In this document: positions 10,513 through 21,195 of the stretch, piece after piece
Layout of the letters: every line of letters begins with the position of its first letter
Position numbering within the stretch: position 1 is the first letter of the stretch
The notes under the pieces: model-generated
Seen by the model: the letters and a program-made list of their open reading frames with translations, nothing else
Databases searched by the model: none
What the model was told of the DNA's origin: nothing
Assembly (NCBI GenBank): GCA_963733905.1
Contig: CAVTEU010000006.1
Span: 434,001-498,000, forward strand
Reading direction: 5' to 3'
DNA from: DATADW01 sp963733905
Lineage (GTDB): Bacteria > Actinomycetota > Acidimicrobiia > Spongiisociales > DATADW01
DNA: 64,000 bases
Position numbers and translations under genes: made by a program

Positions 10513-13260
10513 GTGGACGAACCCACCGGATTCCGCCCGCCGAACCCGGGGGTGACCCGCATCCTGGTACATGGGGTGGGTGGATCGACACCTTCCGATC
10601 TGCTCGGCACCGCCGACGTGGAACGGGTGGCGGGCGATCACATCGCCGGTTTCTACCGCCCGCGCCAGCGTGGATGGTGCCGTCACCACCGAGGCGTACG
10701 TCTGGGGCGGTCTCACCTCGCGGGGCGCCTCGCAGGCGCTCTGGTTGCTCGTCCTTCCATTCGCCTTGGTGAACGTCGCCGGGTGGCTGGCCGAGCGACC
10801 ACACCACCAGCGGCTCGTTGGGCTTCAGACCCGGTTGCTGCGGGTGGCCGGGATGGGGCTGTCGCTGCTCTACGTGCTGTGGGCTGCCGTTATCGGCATC
10901 GACCTCATCGCCTACCAGTGCGGGGGCTCGGCCGCCTGCCGGCAGGATCGATGGTGGCTGGCGCTGTTCGACAACGAGTTGCTCGCTTCGTCGCCGGGGA
11001 GGCGGATGGTCATCGGGCTGCTCGCCCCGCTCGGGGTGCTCGTCCTGCTGGCGATGCTGGGTCGGAGGAGCCGGAGGGAATTCGAGGAGTACGCCCTGAG
11101 CGACATGGTCGATGTCGAGCCGGGCGAGGATGCCACCCCCAAGGAACTGTCCTTCTGGTACCGGCCGACGCTCAGCGGCGACATGGCGCTTCTCCATGCG
11201 GGAGCCTCGCTGGGGATGCTCGCCCTGCTCCTTGGATGGGCGGTGTTCGGGTGGGCCGCCGGCTCTGTGGTCGGCGCGGTCGCCGCGGGTGTGGTGGTGG
11301 TCGGGACGATGAGCGTGGCGGCGGCGGCATGCCTTCTCGCCTGGAGGGCAAGCCCCGGGCTCGAGGATGACCGCTCCCTGGACCCGTGGATCAAGAGGCT
11401 GGTCTGGTGGCTGCCTGCTGGGCTCCTCGTGGCGGCGGCCGTGCTCGCCTGGATCTCACCCGGCGTCAACGAGAGGGGACCGGCTCCCGGATTCGGACGG
11501 GCACCGATGGCGGTGCTGGCACTCACCGCCGCCATCATCGGTGTCGTCGCCGTGGTCCAGGTGCTGATGAGGCCACGGGGGCGACGAATCAATTGGACGG
11601 CGGTGTCGATCACCGTGGCGGGTCTCGTGCTCGCCGTGTTCCCTTCGCTCCGCCTTCTCGCCGGGTTGGCGGCGGCCGGGCTGGTGGCATTCCTTTGGCG
11701 CAGTTCGGGCGAACGTGCCGGTCAATTGGTGTGGGTGGTCGTCGGTCTGCTCGCCCCCGGAGCCGTCCTCACCATCGCCACCGGCGAACTCGCCTACCTC
11801 GGTGTGGCGGTTGCCATGCTGGGCACCGCCATGGGTCTGCTGCTCGCCGAGCACGACTCGGTCCCGGGGATCGGGTTCCGGTGGATGGGTCCCGCCGTGG
11901 TCTCGGTCCTCGGGCTGGCAACGCTCGCCGGTTCGCTCTCCGGTTTGACCGGCTTGGTTTCGGATTGGCTCGACCGCGACCGATCGCCACGCGAGCTGGC
12001 GCAGGAGGTGGAGGACGCCGGCGTCGACAGAGTCACATCGGAACAGATAGAGCAGGCGCTTCTCGCTTCCGACGGGTTGACCCTTCCCGAGAGGGTGGTC
12101 ATCGAGGAGTTGACCGCCATAGGTGTCGGCTCCGAGGTGCTCGAGGCGGTATCGGGGAGGCTTCGCACCAAGGGATCGGTGATCGTGGTCGGCACGCCGC
12201 CCGGCGGCCAGTGGCTCGCCGTTGGGCTTGCTTCGGCGGTGGTCCTCACGGTGGCTGCGGTGGTGGCGCTGTGGGTGCGACTGGTCGGCGAGCAGCGTGC
12301 CATACCGGTTGGACGCGACGGCGAGCCACCACCCGTGGGTGAGGACGTGGAGATGGTCGATGGCGAGCCGGCGGCACGGATGGAGGGGTCGGTTCGAAGG
12401 TTCAGGGCCGTGGCGGCAGCCGCCCGGTCGGCCGATCTGGTGGTGACCGCCCTCGCCGGGCTCATCGTGCTCGGGTTGCTCACAGGGGTTGGCTGGCTCC
12501 TCCGCCATCAGGTGCCGCTCGTGCAATGGGCCGACCAGCCGGTCCCGGAGAGTTGGTCGTGGCTCGCCACCGCATCGCGTTGGGTGGTGACGACGCTCCC
12601 CCTCGGCGCCATGTTGTTGGTGCGTCGCGCCTACAGCGACGAGCGGCTTCGCCGGCGGATTGGGACGCTCTGGGACGTGGCGACCTTCTGGCCGCGTCGA
12701 TTCCACCCGTGGGCCCCGCCCACATACGCCGACCGGGCGGTCCCGGAGCTGGCGCAGCGGGTGCGCGCCGCCACAACGGCGGGGCGTCGGGTGCTGCTCG
12801 CCGGGCACAGCCAGGGCTCGGTGCTGGCTGCGGCGACGCTCACCGCGTTGGAGGAGCCCGTGGTCAGTCGTTGCGTGCTCGTCACCCATGGGAGCCCGCT
12901 GGCGACCTTCTACCGCCCCTACTTCACCATCGCGTTCGACCCGGGGTGGGCCAGCTCGCTGCTCGACCGGATGGGCGCCGGTGGGGAGCGACCGGTCTGG
13001 CGCAACTTCTACCGCGAGACCGATCCGATAGCCGACGCCATATTCACCGGCGAGGACGAGTTGGACGCCACGTCTCTCGACGGCGATGACCTGGTCGCCG
13101 ACCCGTGGCGGTGGTGGCACCATGCGGGACAGCCATTCCCCGTGGTGCAGGTGCACTCGGATTACCTCATCGTGCCGCGGGTCCGCAGATGGGTCGATGG
13201 AGTCCTCCGGGTGCTGGCCGACGAGGCGGCAGCCGACGCCGACAACGAGAAGGTGACGCC
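10513..13260 (+). CDS. Large polytopic membrane protein with lipase-like alpha/beta-hydrolase motifs
   Basis: About 915 residues. The N-terminus holds ILVHGVGGSTP, a hydrolase oxyanion-type strand. After a break near 10660, EAYVWGGLTS leads into many membrane helices (about 12, residues 70-460 and 560-690). The soluble C-terminal part carries the nucleophile-elbow motif LLAGHSQGSVLAAAT and later VTHGSPLATFYRPYF and HSDYL, where the catalytic His may sit. The split lipase signature around a membrane block resembles uncharacterised actinobacterial membrane proteins. GTG 10513 is chosen because it precedes the VHGVGGS strand. The frame continues without a stop into the nitroreductase domain at 13261, so this may be one fused gene. 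Confidence 0.7.
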
Positions 13261-13786
13261 GATGGCGGGATCCGAAAATTTCGTGGAGCAGATACGCCGC
13301 CTCCGGGTGGTCCGGTCGTTCCTCCCCGATCCGGTGAGTGCCGAGGACCTGGCTGCGGTGCTCGAGGCGGGCCGGTGGACGGGTAGCTCGAAGAACGATC
13401 AAGCGTGGGCCGTCGTAGTTGTCGACGACCCCGAGAGGAAGAAGGAACTTGCCGGCGCCGGCCGGTACGCCGCACCGATCGTCGCCGCACCGGTCGCCGT
13501 TGCGCTGGTGCGCCTCCCGGGCGGCAACGATTTCGACCAGGGGAGGCTCGCCCAGAACCTCATGCTGGCTGCTTCCGGCCGGGGGCTGGGGAGTTGCCCG
13601 GTCACGCTGCACGACGATGCCAAGGCGGCAGAGGTTCTCGGTCTCCCCAGCGGTCACCGGGTGCGTTGGGCCATTGCCATCGGTCACCCGGCCGAGGGAA
13701 CCCGCCCGTTCGCCGGCGGCGGGCGCAAGCCGCTTTCAGATTTCGCCCACTCCGACCAATTCGGCCGCCCCTGGCACCCGGACTGA
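13261..13786 (+). CDS. Nitroreductase-family domain (same frame as upstream hydrolase)
   Basis: From ATG 13261 (preceded by GAGAAGGTGA) about 174 residues match the FMN-dependent nitroreductase fold. FVEQIRRLRVVRSFLPDPV is the N-terminal FMN-binding Arg segment, LEAGRWTGSSKNDQAW is the second block, and the C-terminus has RGLGSCPVTLHD and LGLPSGHRVRWAIAIGHP. It is shorter than a canonical 200-residue enzyme. It may be a separate gene: TGA at about 13254 lies in another frame, and one missing or extra base would put a stop just before this ATG. The alternative is a genuine hydrolase-nitroreductase fusion. Confidence 0.75.
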
Positions 13787-13849
13787 ACTCCCCAACCCAG
13801 GGTTGGCAGCTACCCAGGCGGTACTCCCCAACCCAGGGTTGGCAGCTAC
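13787..13849 (+). repeat. Two direct 27-bp repeats, each with a 15-bp palindrome; likely bidirectional terminator
   Basis: The 27-bp copies at 13787-13813 and 13823-13849 are identical and separated by 9 bp. Each contains CCAACCCAGGGTTGG (13792-13806, 13828-13842), a perfect palindrome with 7-bp arms. They sit between the convergent nitroreductase stop (13786) and the ATPase stop (13857), so transcription termination from both sides is the simplest role. No U-tract follows. Confidence 0.75.
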
Positions 13850-13856
13850 ATCGCGG

Positions 13857-16209
13857 TCAGCCGGTGGCGGCCTCCGGCTCGTGTCGCAGTTTCGGCCGGA
13901 TGCCGAGGATGGCGAGGACGATCCCGGTGACCACCATCCCGCCCAGCCCGAGCATCAGCCCTGCCGGGCTCGGGTCGAGTTGGAAGAACTGTTGCGCCAG
14001 GGGGATGGCGGTGACTGCCAGGTAGGCCAGCAGGAGCGTCAGGCAGAAGAGGCCCACCCAGAGTGCCCGGCGCCGCTCCTGCGCCTCGAGCACCCAGACG
14101 ATGAGCAGGAACCCAGCAACCAGTGCGGTGGTCGCCACCGATCGCGCCGCGGCGAGCGGGTACCCGATGGCGGTGGCGGTGACGTATGCCGCCCCAACCC
14201 CGAGGGCGAGCGCCACCGCCGCTCTGATGGCGAACCCGGCCACCTGCCGCAGGTAGTCGTCCATCTTCCAGGGTCCCCTGCTCGGCGCCAGCGCCAACAC
14301 CGTGGCAGAGATCCCCGTGGTGAAAAGGTTGGCCAGGGTCAGTTGACGGGGGAGCAGCGGGAAGGCGAGTGGCGCCAGACCGACGGTGAGGGTGAGCAGG
14401 GCGGTGAAGAGGCACTTGGTGGCGTAGAGCTTCGAGACCCGCTGCAGGTTGCGCAGGATCTGCCTGCCCTCGCCGACCAACCGGGGGACGGCTGAGAACT
14501 CCCCGTTGACCAGCACCATGTCGGCCACGGTGCGCGCCATCTGGGCACCGCTCCCCTGGGCGATCGCCACCTGCGATGCCTTGAGCGCCGGAACGTCGTT
14601 GACACCGTCGCCGACCATCCCCACGTAGCGGCCGGCACTGCGCAGCCCCTCGACCACCCGCCTCTTCCCATCGGGTGTGATCCGCCCCACGACCGAGGTG
14701 CGCTCCATCAATGAGATCATCTCGGCGTCGTCGATGGGGAGGTTTCGGCCATCGAGAGGAGGCGAAGAGACGGGGATACCGACGTCGGAGGCGATCGCCG
14801 CCACCGTCGCCGGGGCGTCACCCGAGATCACCTTCAACTCCACGTCCTGTTCGGTGAAGAAGCGGACGGTCTGATCGGCGTCGCCCCGCAGTTCCTCGCC
14901 GAACACCGCAAGCCCGAGCGTGGTGAGATCTGGAGGCATCCCTACCCGGGGGTCGACGCCGTCGAGCGAGGCGGCCGACCCCGCCACCGCCAGCACCCGG
15001 CGACCATTGGCGCTCTCTCTTGTTGCCTCCTCCTCCAGGGCGGCCAGCGGGAAGAGCTCCGGTGCACCGATCACGGTGGTGGCGCCGTCTTGGCGGATGG
15101 CGCTCCACTTCCATCGCGACGAGAACGGGATCTGGCCCTCGGTGAGCGAGGCCGGCTGGGGGAGTGCGGTGGCGATCGCCTCCAGAGTGGCGTTGCGCAG
15201 CGACGATGAGGCGGCGTAGCGACCGAGGAGGACCCCCAGTTCCGACTCGTCGGTTCCCTGCGCAGGGACCAGCGTCACCAGCCTGAGACGGCCCTCGGTG
15301 AGCGTTCCCGTCTTGTCGAGGCATAGCGTGTCCGCCGACGCCAGGGACTCGAGCGCGTTGAGCTGCTGGGTCAGGACCCCGCGGCGGGACATCTTGAGTG
15401 CTCCGGTCACATAGGCCACGGACGTCAGGAGCACCAGCCCTTCGGGGACCATCCCCGCCATCGCAGCCACCACCGCCTGCAGGGCATCGGGGAAGGGGAC
15501 ATCCCTGATCCACAAAGCGACCATGAGCACCAGCGCCGTCGGGATGGCGACGCCGAGGAGAGCGAGGATCAACCGTCCCAGCCCCTGTTGGAAGGGGGAT
15601 GCAGGGTGGCGGAAAGCCCGGGCTGTCCCGGCCACCTGCTCGGCGTAGCTCTCGGTGCCTACCGCGGTCACGGTGGTGAGCGCGCTCCCGTCGACGACGA
15701 AAGATCCCGACCTCACCTCCTCGCCCGATGCCCGTCTCACCGGCTCCGATTCGCCGGTGAGCACCGACTCATCGAGTTCGAGATGGTCCTCGGAAAGCAC
15801 CGTGCCGTCGGCCACCACCTGGTCGCCGGGTTGAAGATGGACCAGGTCACCCACCACCACCTCAGCGGCGGCAACCTCGCGCTCAATGCCCGATCGCACG
15901 ACGCGGGCAAAGGGCCGGATCAAGAGCGGAGAGCCTCTCCAATGCGTGCTTGGCCCTGATCTCCTGGACCGACCCGAGCACCGCGTTGAGTACGACTATG
16001 CCCAGGAAGAGGGCATCGGCCGCCTCGCCGACGGCGAGGGTCACTACGCCAAGGACCCCGAGCACGACATTGGGGAGGTTGAAGGTGTTGGCCCAGATGA
16101 TCGAGGCGTATGACCGGCCCGTTCGAGGGGCGGCCCGTCCGCGGCGTCCCAGCCTCGCCGCGGCCTCGGCCTCGGTGAGACCGCTCGGTCCCAAGGTCGG
16201 CGCGGCCAT
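13857..16209 (-). CDS. Cation-transporting P-type ATPase, CtpE-like
   Basis: About 783 residues after a break near 15915 is repaired. The N-terminus has GLTEAEAAARLGRRG, then the first helices (PNVVLGVLGVVTLAVGE ADALFLGIVVLNAVLG). The actuator loop has LTGESEPV, the phosphorylation site DKTGTLTEG, and the hinge GDGVNDVPALKASQVAIA. Six C-terminal helices finish the protein. The LDKTGTLTEG spacing and short N-terminus resemble mycobacterial CtpE, a calcium importer; substrate assignment here is by resemblance only. Inner-membrane pump. Confidence 0.88.
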
Positions 16210-16272
16210 GGGCCGGGCAGGCTAGCCCTGACCTCCAAAGGTTGGGAGACCGCCCATAGACTCGCCGGCCGC

Positions 16273-16957
16273 ATGAACCGCATCCGCCGCCTCCGATACC
16301 TCGATGGGGCGGCGACGGCCCGGGGTGCCACGGTGGTGATCGATGTCTTCCGCGCCTTCACCACAGCCGCTTTCGCCCTGGAAGCCGGAGCCGACCGGGT
16401 GGTGCTCGCCGCCGAGGTCGACGAGGCTCGCACCCTCGCCGGCACGATCAACGACTCGCTGCTCGCAGGCGAGGTCGGAGGTGCCCGTCCCGACGGCTTC
16501 GACCTGGGGAATTCGCCCGCCGAGGTGCTGCGACTCGGCCGTCTCGACGGACGGATCCTCGTGCTGCGAACCAGCGCCGGGACGCGCTCTCTGCTGGCGG
16601 CCCGCCGCTCCGGGGCGGATCCGGTGCTGGCCGGGTCGTTGGTCGTGGCCTCAGCCACCGCTGCGTCGCTGGCCGGTGCTGGGGAAGTGACGCTGGTTGT
16701 ATCGGGCTGGAACGGTGTCGCCCCCGCAGACGAGGACGAGGCGTGCGCCGACCTGATCTCCTCCCTGCTCGCCGGCAACGGTGCCGACCCAGCTCATCCG
16801 CGGCAGAGAGCAGCCGACGGGCAGGGAGCCCGCCGTCTGGCTTCGGCTGGCGTGGGCCGACCCGGACGATCTCGAGCTGTGCCTCGACATCGACCGTTTC
16901 GATTTCGCCATGCCCTCGGTGGTCGATGGCGATCTGGTGGTGCTGATCGCGCGGTAA
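16273..16957 (+). CDS. comB: ComB-like 2-phosphosulfolactate phosphatase
   Basis: The ComB family hydrolyses 2-phospho-3-sulfolactate, a Mg-dependent step known from coenzyme M synthesis and present with unclear roles in bacteria. The N-terminus RGATVVIDVFRAFTTAAFALEAGA is the family's metal-binding Asp strand. DLGNSPAEV, VLRTSAGTR and VVSGWNG are the next conserved blocks. A break near 16790 moves the frame; the C-terminus LAWADPDDLELCLDIDRFDF and the stop at 16955-16957 fit the family. About 227 residues. Confidence 0.82.
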
Positions 16958-16997
16958 CGACGACGGCGACGGATAGCCGTCCCCCGGTGAGGCGGAC

Positions 16998-17062
16998 GCG
17001 CGAGCGGCTGCGAGCGAATCGGGTACTCCCCCGCAGGGGGACGAGCTACCCGCTGCTCGCGC
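16998..17062 (+). terminator. Nested inverted repeat upstream of the radical SAM gene
   Basis: GCGCGAGC (16998-17005) pairs with GCTCGCGC (17055-17062). Inside, GGGTA pairs with TACCC, and CCCCC-GCA-GGGGG forms a tip hairpin. It lies 41 bp after the comB stop, so it may terminate comB transcription or act as a leader structure for the gene at 17140. Confidence 0.45.
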
Positions 17063-17088
17063 AGGTGACCCTCCCACGGGGTGCATCT

Positions 17089-17127
17089 GCCGTCTGCCGT
17101 CCTATCCACCTTCCGTCTTCCGTCTTG
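17089..17127 (+). repeat. Heptamer-period tandem repeats (GTCTGCC / GTCTTCC)
   Basis: Two TGCCGTC units and then TTCCGTC units with a 7-bp period lie just upstream of the radical SAM start codon. Related heptamers recur at 38840, 46365 and 50521. Confidence 0.7.
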
Positions 17128-17139
17128 TACCGTCCTCAC

Positions 17140-18538
17140 ATGGCCCGCCTGCTCCTTGTCTCCACATACGAACTGGGTCACCAACCGCTCCACCTGGCGT
17201 CGCCGGCGGCGGCGCTGAAGGCGGCGGGTCACGAGGTTCGCTGTCTCGACCTTTCGGTGGAGGAGTTCGACGAAGGGGCCGCTCGGTGGGCCGACGGGAT
17301 CGCGTTCTCGGTCCCGATGCATACCGCGATGAGGCTCGCCGTCCCGGTCGCCCGGAGAGTGCGCGCCGACCGCCCGGAGGTGTCGATCGCCTTCTACGGG
17401 TTGTACGCCGCGGTGGGGAGCGATCGGACGGTCGGGGACCTGGCCGACCGCGCCCTGGTCGGCGAGTACCAACCGGGCCTCCTCGCCTGGGCAGCCGAAC
17501 TCGGGGACGGACGTCGCCCTGCGGAGGCCGTCGTGCGCGACATCGCCAACGGGATCGTTCCACCGACCCGACCGCTCGCTGCTACCACCACTCGACCGGT
17601 ACGCCCGATTGGCGGTCGACGGGGAGATGCGACTCGCCGGGTACGTCGAGGCGAGCCACGGCTGCAGGCACCGGTGCGCTCACTGCCCGATCCCGGTCGT
17701 GTACGACGGGAGGTTCCGCGTAGTCCAGCCCGAGGTGGTACTCGAGGACGTGGCGCAACTCGTGGGGCTGGGAGCGCGCCACATCACGCTTGGCGACCCC
17801 GATTTCCTCAACGGGCCCGCCCATGCCCGTCGGGTTCTCCACCAGTCACACGCGGCCTTCCCCGACCTCACCTGGGACATCACCGTCAAGGTCGAGCACG
17901 TGCTCGCCCACCGCGAGCTGTGGCCCGAGTTCCGAGAGCTCGGGGTGCTCTTCGTGGTTTCGGCGTTCGAGTGTGTCGACGACGCCACGCTGACACGCCT
18001 CGACAAGGGCCACACCATCGCCGACATGGCCGAGGCTTGCCGGATCCTGTCGGGTGCGGGCATTGCGGTACGGCCGTCCTGGCTCCCCTTCACGCCCTGG
18101 ACCGATCGTGCCTCGCTGGCATCGCTCATCGAGTTCCTCGACGACAACCTGCTGTGGGGGGCGATCGACCCGATCCAACTGACGATCAGACTGCTCATCC
18201 CCGACGGGAGCCTGGTACTCGGCCTCCCCGGCATAGAGAGGCACTTGCGCGGCTATCACCCCGACGACCTCGGCTATCGCTGGGTGTCGGACGACCCCGA
18301 TCTGGATGTGTTGCAGCGCGAACTGGCCGGTCTGGTGGATCGGGCTGCCGGCGACGACGCCGACCCGATCGAGACGATGGAGGGGATCCGATCCACGCTC
18401 GGGTCGGCGCTCGGACGTCGGTTCGGACCGATGCCCCCGCTTCCGTCCACCGCTCCCCGGCTCACCGAGTCGTGGTTCTGTTGTTCGGAGCCGGCCACCT
18501 GGGACCCGGTTCGGCTCGCCTCCGTGATCCCCGCCTGA
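17140..18538 (+). CDS. Radical SAM protein with N-terminal B12-binding-like domain and CCSEP tail
   Basis: About 466 residues. The N-terminal 150 residues (LLLVSTYELGHQPLHLASPAA ... DGIAFSVPMHTA) resemble a cobalamin-binding Rossmann domain. A break near 17580 is repaired by removing one base. The radical SAM core then has CRHRCAHC (CxxxCxxC, 4Fe-4S and AdoMet binding). The extreme C-terminus reads ESWFCCSEPATWD, which recalls the tail of the CUAEP/CCAEP-tail radical SAM (seleno)protein family; here both positions are Cys codons (TGT TGT), with no TGA. The substrate of this family is not established to my knowledge. The ATG at 17140 lies just after heptamer repeats. Confidence 0.82.
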
Positions 18539-18640
18539 TCTCTTCTCAGCCAACGGTGGGCGAGGGTTCACCTGCCGGCATCGCCCCGTTTTCTGTGAGC
18601 GCGGTACTCTCGGCAGACCCGTGCCATGGAGGAGTTACCC

Positions 18641-20462
18641 ATGCTGAGACGATCCCTCGCCGGTTGGCGATTGGCGATCTTGATGACGGCGCTGGCCGCA
18701 CTTGCGGCATCTGCCGTTCCCGTCGGCGCCCAGGAGCAGCCACCGCCTCAGGCAGCAGAACTTCACCCTGACGCTGCTCCACATCAACGACGCGGAGTCG
18801 CAGCTGATCAACGCCGGCACCGGACTAGAGGACTTCGGGGGCGTGGCCAGGTTCGCCACCGTTGCCGACCAACTCAAAGCAAGAGGCGCTCTCGGGGCGG
18901 CGCAACCGTGGCATGGTCATGCTCAGCGCCGGGGACAACTTCCTGGCCGGGCCCGAGTTCCAGGCCAGCCTCGAAAAGGGCGTCCCCTATTACGACGCCC
19001 TGGCGCTCGACCTCATCGGGCTCGACGCCATGACCATCGGAAACCACGAGTTCGACTTCGGTCCTGACGTGCTCGCCAACTTCATCGAGAGCTTCGGCGC
19101 CGACTCACCGCCCTTCATCAGCGCCAATCTCGATGTCAGCGCCGAGCCCCGCCTCGATGCTCTCGCCGATCAGGGCACGATCGTCCGCAGCACGGTGGTG
19201 GAGGAACGTGGCCGGAGAATCGGCATCGTCGCCGCCACCACGCCCGATCTCCCCTTCATCTCGAGCCCGCGCGACGTCGTGGTCGACCCCGATCTGGTCA
19301 CCACCGTCCAGGCCGAGATCGACAGGGTGATGAACCGAGGGGCCAAGATCATCATCTTCGCTCCCCACCTCCAGGGTCTGGATGACGACTTCGCGCTCGC
19401 TCCGCTGCTGCGTGGTGTCGACCTCTGGGTCGCCGGTGGAGGCAGCGAGGTGCTGGCCAACGACGACGACCTGCTGGTGCCAGGTGACGTCCCCTTCGGC
19501 CCCTACCCGTTGTATGTCGAGGACGCGATAGGGAGATCGGTCCCGCTCGTGACCGGCCAGGGTGACTACCGCTACGTGGGGCGGCTGGTGGCGACCTTCG
19601 ACCGAGGGGGGAAGCTGGTGTCGGTCAACGAGGGGGTGAGCGGCCCGGTCCGGGTGGCCGGTGGCAGCAACCCCGACGCGGTCGCTCCCGATCCCGGAGG
19701 TCCAGGCGGCGGTCGTCGACCCGGTGGCGGCGTTCGTCGCCGGACTTGACGGAGACGGTGATAGGGACCTCCGAGGTGGATCTCGACGGGCAGCGCAGCC
19801 CGGGCGTACGCAGCCAGGAGACCAATCTGGGGAACCTGGTCGCCGACTCGCTCAAGTGGCAGGCCGAGCAGCTGGCCGATGAGTTCGGCACGCCGCTACC
19901 CGATGTCGCCCTGCAAAACGGCGGGGGGATCCGCAACAACAGCGTCATCCCGGCCGGGCCGATCAGCGAGCTCGACACCTTCAGCATACTCCCGTTCCCC
20001 AACTTCGTGGCGGTGCTGCCTTCTGTGGAGCGCGAGCAGTTCAAGCTGGTGCTGGAGAACGCCGTGTCCCAGGTTCCCGCAGACGGGAGCCCGGGGGCCG
20101 ACGGGCGCTTCGCCCAGATCTCGGGCTTCAGCTTCGTATACGACCCGGCTCTCCCACCGATGACCTTCGACGACGAAGGGAACATCATCGATCCGGGGTC
20201 TCGGGTGGTGAGCGCCACGCTCGACGATGGCACGCCGATCATCGAGGGAGGGCAGGTCGTGGCGGGAGACCCACTCGTCGTCTCAACCATCGACTTCCTG
20301 GCGAGGGGCGGCGACTTCTATCCGCTGGCCGGTGAGGAGTTCGTCATCCTGGGCGCCAGCTATCAGCAGGCGCTCTCCAACTACATCCAGGAGGGACTCG
20401 GCGGACTCATCACCGCCGCCGACTACCCCGAAGGCGGCGAGGGGCGGATAACCACACCCTGA
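18641..20462 (+). CDS. Secreted 5'-nucleotidase / cyclic-nucleotide phosphodiesterase
   Basis: UshA-type bimetal phosphatase of about 600 residues, exported by a Sec signal (LAILMTALAALAASAVPVGAQ). GGAGGAG precedes ATG 18641. The metallophosphatase blocks are LTLLHINDAES, SAGDNFLAG, TIGNHEFDFG and FAPHLQGLDDD. The C-terminal substrate domain has SQETNLGNLVADS, LQNGGGIRNN and LPFPNFVA. At least four breaks (near 18755, 18890, 19670, 19740) split it. It would release nucleosides and phosphate from extracellular nucleotides. It converges on the phosphoribosyltransferase gene, 13 bp apart. Confidence 0.88.
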
Positions 20463-20475
20463 CTACTGCCGGCGG

Positions 20476-21132
20476 TCAGACAGCCGACGAGAGGAGGGTG
20501 ACGACCTCGTCGTCGCTCGTCTGCGAGAAGTCGTGGTACCACTGCCCGACCGCCCACAACTCCATTGGGCGGAGGAGCGAGACGACCTCGTCTGCGGCCG
20601 CGTCCATCGAGGCCAGCGACTCGGCGGCGCCGACGGGGACGGCGAGCACGATCCGCGAGGCGCGTCGTTGGCGAACGTCCTCGAGGGCGGCGCGTGCCGT
20701 CGATCCGGTGGCGATGCCGTCGTCCACCACGATCACCGTCCGATCGGTGAGGTCGACCGCCGGGCGGTCTCCGCGGAAGGCGCTGCGCCGCCTTGCCATC
20801 TCGGCCTCCTCGCGGCGGCGGACCGCATCGAGGTCCGCCTTGCTGATGCCGAGACGGCGGACGAGATCCTCGTTGACCACCATGGCCCCACCCTCGGCCA
20901 GGGCTCCCATGGCCAGTTCCTCATGACCTGGCACCCCGAGCTTTCTGACCACGATCACGTCGAGCGGGGCGTCGAGCGCCTTTGCGACCTCGGCAGCGAC
21001 GACCACGCCACCCCTGGGGAGGCCGAGCACCACGGGATGCTCGTCGGCGATATGGGTCAGGGCGGCGCCGAGCCGCCTACCCGCGTCTACACGGTCGATG
21101 AAACGCAGCAGTGCCTCCGGTTCAAGCTTCAT
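20476..21132 (-). CDS. Phosphoribosyltransferase-domain protein
   Basis: About 218 residues, unbroken. The PRPP loop is TVIVVDDGIATGSTARAAL, and LGLPRGGVVVAAEVAKAL plus VVRKLGVPGHEELAMGAL mark the stand-alone PRTase family often found next to hydrolases or erythromycin-esterase genes. ATG 21132 (MKLEPEALLRFIDRVDAGRRL) is preferred over upstream starts because the family begins a few residues before the GRRL segment. Substrate base unknown. It is divergent from the ABC exporter gene with 63 bp between. Confidence 0.85.
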   Translation of the reverse strand: MKLEPEALLRFIDRVDAGRRLGAALTHIADEHPVVLGLPRGGVVVAAEVAKALDAPLDVIVVRKLGVPGHEELAMGALAEGGAMVVNEDLVRRLGISKADLDAVRRREEAEMARRRSAFRGDRPAVDLTDRTVIVVDDGIATGSTARAALEDVRQRRASRIVLAVPVGAAESLASMDAAADEVVSLLRPMELWAVGQWYHDFSQTSDDEVVTLLSSAV

Positions 21133-21195
21133 CGGGGGCGGCGGCGATGTGCAAGAGTCATGACCCGATCCCCCATGGTTCAAGGAGTGTCATCG

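Noticed and set aside
11456..13687. 743-codon open frame on the minus strand
   Set aside because: Antisense to the membrane hydrolase; His/Arg-rich without motifs.
18478..18486. Selenocysteine codon in the radical SAM tail
   Set aside because: Both positions of the Cys pair are TGT; no in-frame TGA or SECIS-like hairpin was seen.
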